Positions 55,644 to 64,000 of a DNA stretch of 64,000 nt are shown here, in pieces. Both the position numbers and the translations under genes were made by a program. The notes beneath the pieces are model-generated. The model made no database searches. It was not told the DNA's origin and saw only the letters and a list, made by a program, of their open reading frames with translations. Every line of letters starts with the position of its first letter. Within the stretch, counting starts at the first letter, position 1. Origin of the DNA: Acephala macrosclerotiorum (taxonomy: Eukaryota > Ascomycota > Leotiomycetes > Helotiales > Mollisiaceae); contig MU119367.1 in assembly GCA_014904845.1 (NCBI GenBank), positions 1 through 64,000 of the forward strand, in the 5' to 3' direction.

Positions 55644-58600
55644 TTAGAAGAGACCATCAATTTCTCCGGTCTCGGTATCAATATCGACGTTGAGGTATCC
55701 TGGAGCTGTTGGTAGTCCAGGAATCGTCTGGATGTCCGCTGCCAATGCATACCTGTATCTGATTAGCAAGAAATTCTGTAGATTCGGACAATATGACTTA
55801 CAAGTATCCAGCTCCGGCAGCCAGTCGCACATCTCTGATGGGTACAGTAAATCCAGTTGGCGCACCCTTGAGATTAGGATCGTGGGACAGCGAGTATTGC
55901 GTCTTGGCAATACAAATGGGCAAGTTGCCAAAGCCTTGCTTTGTGTATGTATCCACCTTCTTCTGGGCGATCTCGCTGAATTCGACTTTCTCGGCTCCGT
56001 ACATTTGCTTGCCGATGGCTTCGATACGTGTTTGCACATCACCATCAAGGTTGTAGAGAAGCTTGAAGTCCTTATCCTTCCCGCTTGCAGCGATGACGCC
56101 CTTAGCAAGCTCAACTGCACCCTTTCCACCCTCAGCCCAGTGATTAGCCGCAATGGCATCCTCAGCTCCAGCGGCGATTGACTCTTCACGGATGACCTCA
56201 ATCTCAGCAGGGGTGTCCGTCTCAAACTTGTTGATGGCAACAACGACGGGAACACCGAACGTCTTGGCATTTGCGATGTGCTTCTTCAAGTTGACACAGC
56301 CAGCGCGGAGAATCTCAACATTCTCTTCACGGTATACCTTGTCGAGAGCTGCTCCCGGAGCGATTGGAGGTCCACCACCATGAACCTTGAGAGCTCGGAC
56401 AGTCGCGACGATCACGACGACATCGGGAACGAGACCAGATGAGCGACACTTGATGTTGAAGAAACGTTCTCCTCCCATCGTGAAATCGAAACCAGCTTCA
56501 GTAATGACGAAGCCAGCCTTCTCTGAGTGGTCTTCACCAGCTTCAGTACCAGCAAGCTTCAATGCAAGCTTGTCAGCGAGGACTGAACTAGCTCCAATAC
56601 TGATATTAGCGAAAGGTCCAGCGTGAACAAAAACTGGAGTCCCTTCCAAGGTTTGCATCAAGTTAGGCTTAATAGCATCCTTCATTAACGCAGTGAGCGC
56701 ACCACCAGCTCCAATATCGTCGCAAGTGACGGGATCACCATGTTTAGAGGATCCGATAACCATCCTGCCTAGCCGTTCTCTCATATCATTGAGATCACTG
56801 CTGAGAGCTAAGATGGCCATACACTCGCTAGCAACTGAGATGTCAAAACCTGTTTCTCGGGTCTGCCCTTTCTCGGTAGGTGCTGTGCCGACTGTGATGC
56901 CTCGAAGGTGACGATCGTTGACATCTAACACACGTCTCCATGTGATGGTCTCAGGATCAATGTCCAATCTTGCGAAACGGGCGATTTCATCCTCCGTGAG
57001 TTCATTTGGGTCAGTCTTGGTAATACCTAGCTTCTTCAGTCGGCGGAACATAATCGGTTGGAAATCGCGCTTGCCCTTCTTAGTGGGCACGAGGCGGTTG
57101 AAAAGAGCCTTATTGCTTTGGGTGTTCTCGTGGAACATCCTAGTTTCAATCGCAGCAGCCAAAAGGTTGTTAGCTGCAGTGATAGCGTGAATGTCACCAG
57201 TAAGATGAAGATTGAACTCATCCATAGGAATAACTTGAGAGTATCCTCCTCCAGCAGCTCCTCCCTTGATACCAAAGGTGGGTCCTTGACTTGGCTGACG
57301 GACATTTGCGAATGCGAGTCTGTTCAGATGACCTCCGATGGCTTGAGAGATACCCATAGTGGTGGTAGACTTGCCCTCACCAAGTGGTGTGGGTGTGATA
57401 CCAGTGACAACGACGTATTTACCATTGCGGCGATGCTCCAAGCGTTTGAGGATGCCAAGATCCACCTTCGCCTTGTACGCACCATATGGTTCAAGCTCAT
57501 GGCCAGTGATACCAATCTCCTGAGCAATGCGTGTGATTTGCTTAGGGCGCTGAGCTCGAGATATGGCAATGTCCGAAGGCACAGGCTCTTTCAACTTCAG
57601 AGGCAGTGGCTTGATTTGCCTGGCCTTTTGTCGTTCAAAGTACATTGTAGCCGACTCGACCACGTTCTGCAGGAGCATAGCAATAGTCATCGGGCCAACT
57701 CCGCCTGGCACTGGGGTAATCTGAGAAGCAACTTCAGATGCCGAGGCAAAGTCAACATCACCAACAAGTCTCTGACCAGACTTCTTGGTGTCATCAGGGA
57801 TGAAGTTTGTGCCAACATCAATGACAACAGCTCCTGGCTTCAACCACTCGCCCTTCACGAAGTTGGCCTTTCCGATAGCAGCAACGAGAACATCGGCATT
57901 CTTGATATGCTCCTCAAGATTCTGTGTACGTGAATGGCACACAGTGACAGTAGCATCTGCGTTTTTCAGCAGATAGCTAGCTGGGCTTCCAACAATATCA
58001 CTGCGTCCAAGAACAACAGCATTCTTGCCCTTGAGGTCTACACCGCTCTCTTCCAGCAAGACCATTATACCTTTCGGTGTGCAGGGCGTGAAGAGTGGGT
58101 GGCCGCCTCGCTTTGCAAGTTCTCCAATGTTCATTGCCCCAAAGCCATCGACATCCTTCTCATCTGCCACAGCTGAAGTGACAGCGTATTCGGAGATATG
58201 CTTCGGTACTGGCAATTGGACCAGGATACCATGGACGGTGGTATCATAATTCAAACGAGTAATCTCTTCGACAAGTTCGGTCTCGGTGACAGACTCGGGA
58301 AATTGCAGAAGTTCACAATCAATAGCGGCCTGGATAGAGGCACTTGATCAGCTCACGCGACAGCAATGTGATGGGCGAATACAAACCTCCTCGGCCGCCT
58401 TAAGCTTCATGCGAACATAGGTAGCTAGAAAACTTTAGCACATGCATTCCCAGACTTTCAATCTGTATACATACTCGAGTCTGATCGATCACCCACTGTG
58501 AAGGGGCGGTCAGCACTGTCTTTCTATTGAGCGGGCGAGCGGGTATACCTTGGATGATCTTGAGTGAAGGCTTGTATCTCGGATTGATCTTCTGTGCTCT

Positions 58601-58942
58601 CTCAATGTCCTCATGGATCTTTTCGCGGATCTTCTTTGCAATGGCAGTGCCATCGATCTTGGTGGCCGTCATCGTCGCTGGAGTGCTGGAGAAGGCTCGC
58701 TGGCGTGAGGTGTGAGGCGCCAGAAAAAAGTGAGAGGTGAGAGCACAGGTGGGGGTGAGATTGGACGATCGGCGCAGATTTCGACCCCGCGATTTTAGGT
58801 TCGCCTTCGCACAAGACAAGGCTGGACAACAGTGAAATGACCTTGTCCTCAAATTGGTTCTACTGTGGTTGATTGACCGAGGTAGGAGTCTTCCCTTTGC
58901 GAGCAGTGAAGCTTGACTACTCCAAGGGCTGTTGAGTCGCAT
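55644..58942 (-). CDS. trifunctional C1-tetrahydrofolate synthase
   Basis: Interconverts one-carbon tetrahydrofolates: methylene-THF dehydrogenase, methenyl-THF cyclohydrolase and formyl-THF synthetase. Minus-strand exons 58942-58549, 58495-58475, 58424-58387, 58329-55802 and 55752-55644 give 1029 residues from the upstream ATG; an internal ATG at 58672 ([20 protein letters not shown]) would give a 939-residue enzyme, close to human MTHFD1. The N-terminal 90 residues before it have no acidic residue and are rich in Arg, Ser and Leu ([10 protein letters not shown]), a mitochondrial presequence. The dehydrogenase/cyclohydrolase shows TTYVRMK (Tyr and Lys), [18 protein letters not shown] and [15 protein letters not shown]. 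The synthetase shows its ATP loop [15 protein letters not shown]. The gene is divergent from eIF3i over a 458-bp promoter with a Gcn4-type site. Confidence 0.95.
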
Positions 58943-59400
58943 GTGGAAGCTGCAGGGCCAACGCTGCACTCGCCTGAACCAGGGTCAAAATTATTTGGGT
59001 TCCAATAATGTCCCAAGAGTGAAGGGTGACTCGAGAGACCAGCCTAGCCAATGACTGTGCTCTAAACCAAAGGAGGGACTAAATGCAATCGTGATGCTCT
59101 TCGTCCAAGAAACAGAGGAATTGTATGAGTCAAAATGGCCGGTAATTGCTGGGGCCCAACTTGAACAAGGCACTCTATGGAAATTCAGAGTCATTTTGTT
59201 AGCGTGGAAACGAAATCCCCAGGCCAGGGAAGCAGGGGAGCAGTTTGATTGGCCTTCAAGACTCAAATTATGGGTCGCTTGTAACGCACAATTGATATCA
59301 GAGAGACGAGGCAACGTGAACTTTTTGATATAAGATCGCCACGACCTTGTCCACTCTTTTACGAAGACATTTGATTTTCAAGGAATTTTAAGTCGCCAAT
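58943..59400. promoter_or_regulatory. shared divergent promoter (C1-THF synthase / eIF3i)
   Basis: 458 bp between the two start codons. It includes TGAGTCA at 59126-59132, the exact palindromic-type site for Gcn4/CPC1 bZIP factors. Synthesis genes for one-carbon units and purines are known Gcn4 targets in yeast, so a role for the C1-THF synthase is plausible. No TATA box stands out. Confidence 0.55.
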
Positions 59401-60630
59401 ATGAGACCGACCTTATTGCAAGGACATGTAAGAATATATCCCCAGACTCTAACACGAAGCACAAATTTCTAACTACCCCACCACAGGAGCGGGCTCTGAC
59501 CCAAATCAAGTACGCATGCTCGACTTCGATATCGTGCCATTCCTCCATACTGACTGCATCGCAGATACAATAGAGATGGCGATATCATCTTCTCGACCGC
59601 AAAGGACCAGCACATCTGCGCATGGTTTTCACATAACGGAGAGCGATTAGGCACATACCATGGTCACCAAGGTGCCATCTGGACCGTCGACGTCGACCCT
59701 ACGAGCACTCTGATCGCAAGTGGCGCCGCAGACAACACAGTCCGGTTATGGGATATCAAGTCTGGGAAGTGTCTGAAGGTGTGGGACTTCAACACTGCCG
59801 TGAAGAGAGTTGAGTTCAATGAGGATGGATCACAACTGTTGGCTGTCACAGAAAAGCGAATGGGTTTCTTGGGCACGATCGTCGTTCTGGACATCAACCT
59901 AGATCCCAATGCAGAGCAATCCGATGAGAAGGTCATGACGATCACTTGCGAGGAGGGCAAAGCCACTGTCGCTGGATGGAGTTATATGTCGAAGTACATC
60001 ATTGCAGGCCACGAGGACGGAACTGTTTCGCAGTACGACGGAAAGAGCGGAGAACAAATTGATAATGTTCCAGTTCACGATGTCGATACCCCCATCACAG
60101 ATCTGCAATGGTCTGCCGACCGGACATACTTCATCACTGCTGGCAAGGACAAGACTGCAAAGGTAGATGATGTCGGAGTTCTTACAAGGATACTTTTGAC
60201 TAACGTCTTCTAGCTGATCAATGCCCGCGACCTCGAAATTTTGAAGACCTACGTCGCAGATACTCCCCTGAACAGCGCATCGATCACTCCAAAGAAGGAC
60301 TTCGTCATCCTTGGTGGCGGGCAAGCTGCGATGGATGTCACAACTACCAGCACTCGACAGGGAAAGTTCGAAGCCAGATTCTACCACAAGATCTTCGAAG
60401 AGGAGATTGGCAGAGTCAGAGGCCACTTCGGACCTTTGAGTATGTTGCCTAGTGCCCAAGCCCAGTAAATAATACTAACCTCTGTAGATACCGTTGCCGT
60501 CGACCCAACCGGAAAGGGATACGCAAGCGGAGGAGAAGACGGTTACGTTCGAGTTCACCAGTTTGACAAGGGCTACTTTGATTTCACATACGAGGTTGAG
60601 AGGCAAGCGAGAGCGCAAGGGCGAATGTAA
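59401..60630 (+). CDS. eIF3 subunit i (TIF34-like WD40 protein)
   Basis: WD40 subunit of translation initiation factor 3, which links eIF3b and g and supports scanning on the 40S subunit. Five exons (59401-59427, 59487-59509, 59565-60162, 60214-60439, 60488-60630) give 338 residues, the usual length. The start [20 protein letters not shown] is assembled from three tiny exons, exactly the family N-terminus. Blades follow as [59 protein letters not shown], then [36 protein letters not shown], and last [20 protein letters not shown] with [13 protein letters not shown]. The early tiny exons are common for this gene in Pezizomycotina. Housekeeping gene, divergent from C1-THF synthase. Confidence 0.95.
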
Positions 60631-61248
60631 AGGGATCGGTTGCTCACAGGTGCATTTGCGGGCGTTGCAGGTTCTCGAAAAGGCTGGTAGATTTGGCAGT
60701 TGATCAGCGCTGATCAAGATCAATGCAGCATGTCTTCAACCCACGGAATTCCGTGATGATTTCTTTAGAACTTGTAATTGTCGAACGGAAACGGCATGGC
60801 TCTCCCGTATCGAGCGTAACGAGAGGGAGAAGCTGACTTTCCAGCGCGATTATTAAGCCGATTGCATCCTCCCCCAGACTAACAACTGCACCGATTCCGT
60901 TCTCAACTTCCAGCGATATTCAGTGCTACAAGGTAGCCAATACCAAATCCAAATTCGAGCTACAGTAAAGGGTGTGCATCTCGCGTACGCCCATGGATGT
61001 TTGTCAGCGAGCGGCCGAGCTCCCCGCTGATGTCACTACCCCTCCTTGGTAATCCAAAAAGCTTTCTTCTCTTAAAAAGCTTAGCAGAACCTGAGAATGG
61101 TCTTGGCAGGACTATAGTTATTTTCAGTTCTTATTGAAACAGCTTCAGCTGGCTCACCATCACTCCCCTTTACCTCATTGTCCCAGCTTCTTCACCTACT
61201 TTCACTTCAACTTTCTCAATTACAATCTCCCACTCTCAATCAACAATC
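60631..61248. promoter_or_regulatory. upstream region of the quinone oxidoreductase gene
   Basis: About 620 bp. The last 100 bases before the ATG are strongly C/T-rich (cttcacctactttcacttca), the usual pyrimidine-rich core of fungal promoters. Nothing else recognised. Confidence 0.5.
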
Positions 61249-62496
61249 ATGGCCACAACAATGCGAGCAGTCGGTACGCACATCCACTCTCCCTCCCCTC
61301 ACACATTTTCTAACTCTCTCCTCACAGACATCAAAAACAAAACCGGCCCCGCCACATCCCTCTTCATCAACTCCCAAACCCCCAAACCTACCCCCTCCCC
61401 CGGCGAAGCCATCGTCAAAATAAAAGCCTTCGGCCTAAATCGCATGGACCTCATGCAACGAGAAGGCCACTACCCCGTCCCACCCCAAGCTCCCTCCACC
61501 CGTATGTAATATTCTGCCCTTTATCTGACGATACTTTCAGAGCCGAGCTCTTCGCGAGTACTGCGAACTCGGCTCAGCTCCTCGACTCCCAAATCATCCT
61601 TCAAATCTCAAACTAATTTACCCATAGTCGGCGTTGAATTCTCCGGCATAATTGAATCCCTTGGAGAAGAGTGTAAAGATGGATTTAAAGTTGGAGATGA
61701 GGTCTTGGGGCTAGCGTATGGAGGTGCGTATGCGGAGTTTATTGCGGTGAATACGCATATGTTGTTGCATAAGCCGGAGCATTTGAGTTGGGAGGAGGCC
61801 GCGGGGGTTCCTGAGGTGAGTTTTGCTTATTTATTTTGAAGAGAAGGGGACGGGGCTGACTGGTGGATGTAGACTTGGATCACAGCAACCCAAGCAATAT
61901 ATCTCGTCGGCGAATTCACAAAAGGAAAGACCATCTTGTGGCACGCCGGCGCATCCTCAGTCTCCATCGCCGGAATCCAACTCTCAAAGATCGGAGGCGC
62001 CAGCGCGATATACGTCACAGCAGGATCTCAAGAGAAGATCGATTTCTGCGTCAAAGAACTAGGAGCTACCGCAGGCTTTAATTACAAGACCCAAGATTGG
62101 TCTAAAGAAATCCTGACCGCTACAGACGGAAAAGGAGTTGACATCGTGATTGATTTTGTAGGCCAGAATTATTTCCAAGGGAATTTGGATGTTGCGGCTA
62201 GGGATGGTAGGATCGTGCATTTGGGGGCTATGAGTGGGACGAAGTTGCCAGCTGGAGTGGATATTGGGGCGTTTGTGAGGAAGAGGGTCAGGTTTGAGGG
62301 GAGTAGTTTGAGGAGTAGGGATCCAGAGTATCAGGGGAGATTGAGGGATAAACTTGAGGAGTATTTGCCGAAGTTTGAGGATGGGACTTTCAAGATTTTT
62401 GTGGATAAGGTGTTGCCGTGGGAGGAGATTGTTGAGGCGCATCAATTTATGGAGAAGGATACTAGTAAGGGGAAGATTATTTGTACCATCTCATGA
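61249..62496 (+). CDS. zinc-less quinone oxidoreductase / MDR-family reductase (TP53I3-like)
   Basis: Four exons (61249-61273, 61328-61501, 61628-61815, 61873-62496) give 336 residues, the family length. The GroES-like part shows VKIKAFGLNRMDLMQREGHY, then LGVEFSGIIESLG, GDEVLGLAYGGAYAEFIAV and WEEAAGVPETWITATQAIYL. The Rossmann part has the cofactor loop LWHAGASSVSIAGIQLSKIG in the place of the usual GAAGGVG-type loop, then IDFCVKELGATAGFNYKTQD and DIVIDFVGQNYFQGNLD. No catalytic zinc cysteines are seen, so it belongs to the zinc-less quinone oxidoreductases, close to human TP53I3 (PIG3). It probably reduces quinones with NADPH in the cytosol. Intron 2 is homologous to intron 1 of the dioxygenase at 50.5 kb. 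Confidence 0.9.
61502..61627 (+). repeat. introner-like intron, copy 2
   Basis: This 126-nt intron is homologous to the one at 50469-50597 (see that entry). Its shared core runs from about 61536 to 61597: GAGCCGAGCTCTTCGCGAGT, then TGCGAACTCGGC and CAGCTCCTCGACTC. The arms GCCGAG and CTCGGC can pair. The acceptor ACCCATAG follows its own ACTAAT branch point. Confidence 0.85.
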
Positions 62497-63342
62497 TGGA
62501 TTGGAGAACAACGAGGAGGTGCTTCAACAGTTTGGCTGGTTCTAAAAGAGAAGATCATCTCAGTTCGAAATCTCTGCTTGTATCATCTTCAAACCAATGA
62601 GCACAAAAGTGCAATTTCGCGATCCATATTTACTTTCAAGTTCTGCCTTCGAGTGTCCTAGATTGCCTTAATCATCCAAGTTGAATCAATGTTCGGATTT
62701 TGCTTCCAGATCTTCACTTTGAATACTTACCTACTGTAGGAGAACCCAAACTCCCCCAGAATCTCAGAAACTTTGCCGCCCTTAAAGCCCAATCATCAAC
62801 CTTCTCACCAGAACCCAGAGTGCAATAATGTTTAAAATCATCTAAGGATGCTTCAAGCTTTTCGTGCTTTTGGGGAAGACCAGTGGAAGGACCTCAACTA
62901 GAAACATGTAGTTTTGAGTCAGGAAGACAGGAAATTCACGACCACTATCATTGTAATATTTTTTCTAGGACTTCTTGACTTACAATTGTTTCGGGGGTTT
63001 CGGGTTTGGGATTTCATAGTGTCTCCTTTCCAGTTTTCAACACTAAAGGATCTTGAATGTTCTAGTTGACTAGAATATCGAGTCTACTTGTTCTATCAAG
63101 CCTCAAAAGTAGTGTATTCGAGGAATTTACTTAAGTCTTGTAGATCTAGAATCAAGTTTGAACCATTTTCACAAAGATACCAGAGAGACATCTGCTATGC
63201 AAAACTTGCCATCGAGATGAAGCTGTATTGACACTATATAAGTTGTTCACAATAGACCCTCCCAAACGCAGACGCCCCCAGAATCGAATCACAACACCCA
63301 CACCCACACAAACATAAAAAGGCTCATCCAATCATAGGCTCC
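62497..63342. other. intergenic between convergent genes, nothing seen
   Basis: About 850 bp between the quinone oxidoreductase stop and the stop of the last gene. No gene or repeat. Confidence 0.5.
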
Positions 63343-64000
63343 TCACTCGCCTCCTCTACCTTTGTGGTTACCCATTTTCTCGATCGAGGACATGATACCA
63401 CTTCTATATCCTAAACCACTACTAGGTCTCACACCTTGAGCACTACCGCTCCTGGTTCGTTCGTGTCCATTTCCTGCAGGGACACCAAAGCCTCCTCTGC
63501 CAATCCGACTTTCACCCTGAGCCATGCTGCCTGGCGCTCTTAGACCAGAAGCCCGGGAAATGCTACCACGAAGGTTCTCAACATTTGAGTGACTTGGAGC
63601 TTGATGGATGCTCTGTGATGGTTGTGGGGGTGTTGAATTCTCCATCTGATTTGACAGCATCTCGTCACACGCAGCCACGAGCGGAATCATCTCATCGAGA
63701 GCGGCAACCAGTTTGCCCTTCTCGACGCGTTCTTCATCCAACATCTTTCGAAGCTCTGAGTTGTCATGCTTCACGCTCCTGACGACTTGAGAGAGACCTT
63801 CCAGCTCGGCTTCCATTTCCTTCATTCTTGCATCTCTCACCGCTTGTTTCTCGAGATCTTCAGTGACCTCAAGAGGGTTCTTCGGTTCAAGCTTCGTCAT
63901 TGTCGCGTCCCTTCCAAGCTTGATCTCCTCATTCTCCTTTGACAGATCCTCAATCTTGTTCTCCAGCTCCCTGACCTTCTTCTCCCAGCGTTTCTCATAG
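63343..64000 (-). CDS. C-terminal part of a coiled-coil protein, open at the window edge
   Basis: The frame runs from the right edge to a stop at 63343, giving at least 219 residues; the N-terminus lies outside the window. The visible part is a coiled coil (YEKRWEKKVRELENKIEDLS, KEMEAELEGLSQVVRSVKHD, NSELRKMLDEERVEKGKL) followed by a disordered Gly/Ser/Arg-rich tail (SGLRAPGSMAQGESRIGRGG and SSGLGYRSGIMSSIEKMG). Such a basic Ser/Gly tail after a long coiled coil is seen in fungal kinesins and other microtubule-associated proteins. No motor part is visible, so I leave it unnamed. Confidence 0.6.
   Translation of the reverse strand, partial: YEKRWEKKVRELENKIEDLSKENEEIKLGRDATMTKLEPKNPLEVTEDLEKQAVRDARMKEMEAELEGLSQVVRSVKHDNSELRKMLDEERVEKGKLVAALDEMIPLVAACDEMLSNQMENSTPPQPSQSIHQAPSHSNVENLRGSISRASGLRAPGSMAQGESRIGRGGFGVPAGNGHERTRSGSAQGVRPSSGLGYRSGIMSSIEKMGNHKGRGGE

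Noticed and set aside
57058..57933. 291-codon plus-strand frame
   Set aside because: Antisense shadow of the C1-THF synthase gene.

Overview
The window is nuclear DNA of a filamentous ascomycete (Pezizomycotina). Almost every gene carries short GT-AG introns (about 40-60 nt) with CTAAC/CTGAC-type branch points. The gene set is typical of these fungi: a CFEM protein, a Zn2Cys6 regulator, a Clr5 domain, 2EXR/F-box-like proteins, a DHA1 transporter and a THEM6-like protein. Conserved genes and MITE structure would fit Leotiomycetes, but that placement is inference. Exon coordinates were worked out by hand and may be off by one or two bases.

Layout. 1-300 is a very AT-rich block with a broken, cysteine-containing gene fragment at its edge. 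1.7-2.6 kb is autophagy gene atg5 (minus). 4.4-6.2 kb is a multi-TM protein of unknown function (plus). 10.4-13.6 kb has a DHA1/QDR-type MFS transporter convergent with a CSA/ERCC8 WD40 repair factor, which is divergent from an Rrn10-like RNA polymerase I factor (13.8-14.4 kb). 19.4-23.0 kb is a 1110-residue Zn2Cys6 regulator behind a long gene-free leader. 25.5-27.0 kb is an unrecognised gene. 27.4-30.1 kb holds three tandem small Myb/SANT-like paralogs (minus). 31-33.7 kb is a decaying patch: a 2EXR-like fragment without a start and an MFS pseudogene. 34.6-39.6 kb holds a mucin-like single-TM surface protein, a 600-bp TIR element (MITE), a THEM6-like protein, a CFEM/GPI protein and a second, nearly palindromic MITE. 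41-44.8 kb: an F-box protein, a Clr5-HTH/HD phosphohydrolase fusion and a divergent cyclase-family enzyme. 46.1-51.6 kb (all plus): secreted PI-PLC-like protein, alpha/beta hydrolase, HAD phosphatase and 2OG-Fe(II) dioxygenase. 52.2-53.7 kb is a membrane-anchored coiled-coil protein. 55.6-62.5 kb has trifunctional C1-THF synthase (minus) divergent from eIF3i (plus), then a quinone oxidoreductase. The 3' end of a coiled-coil gene runs off the right edge.

How the genes relate. There is no convincing biosynthetic cluster. Housekeeping genes (repair, Pol I transcription, translation, one-carbon metabolism, autophagy) alternate with surface or secreted and accessory genes. Divergent pairs share short promoters (CSA/Rrn10 190 bp, HD/cyclase 439 bp, C1-THFS/eIF3i 458 bp).

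The most notable signal is a pair of homologous introns in two unrelated genes, the dioxygenase at 50.5 kb and the quinone oxidoreductase at 61.5 kb. They are alike from the 5' splice site through a shared hairpin core, as expected of introner-like elements. Other points of interest are the tandem Myb-like paralogs, the Clr5-HD fusion, two MITEs, an MFS pseudogene with RIP-compatible stops, and a C1-THF synthase with nested starts suited to dual targeting.
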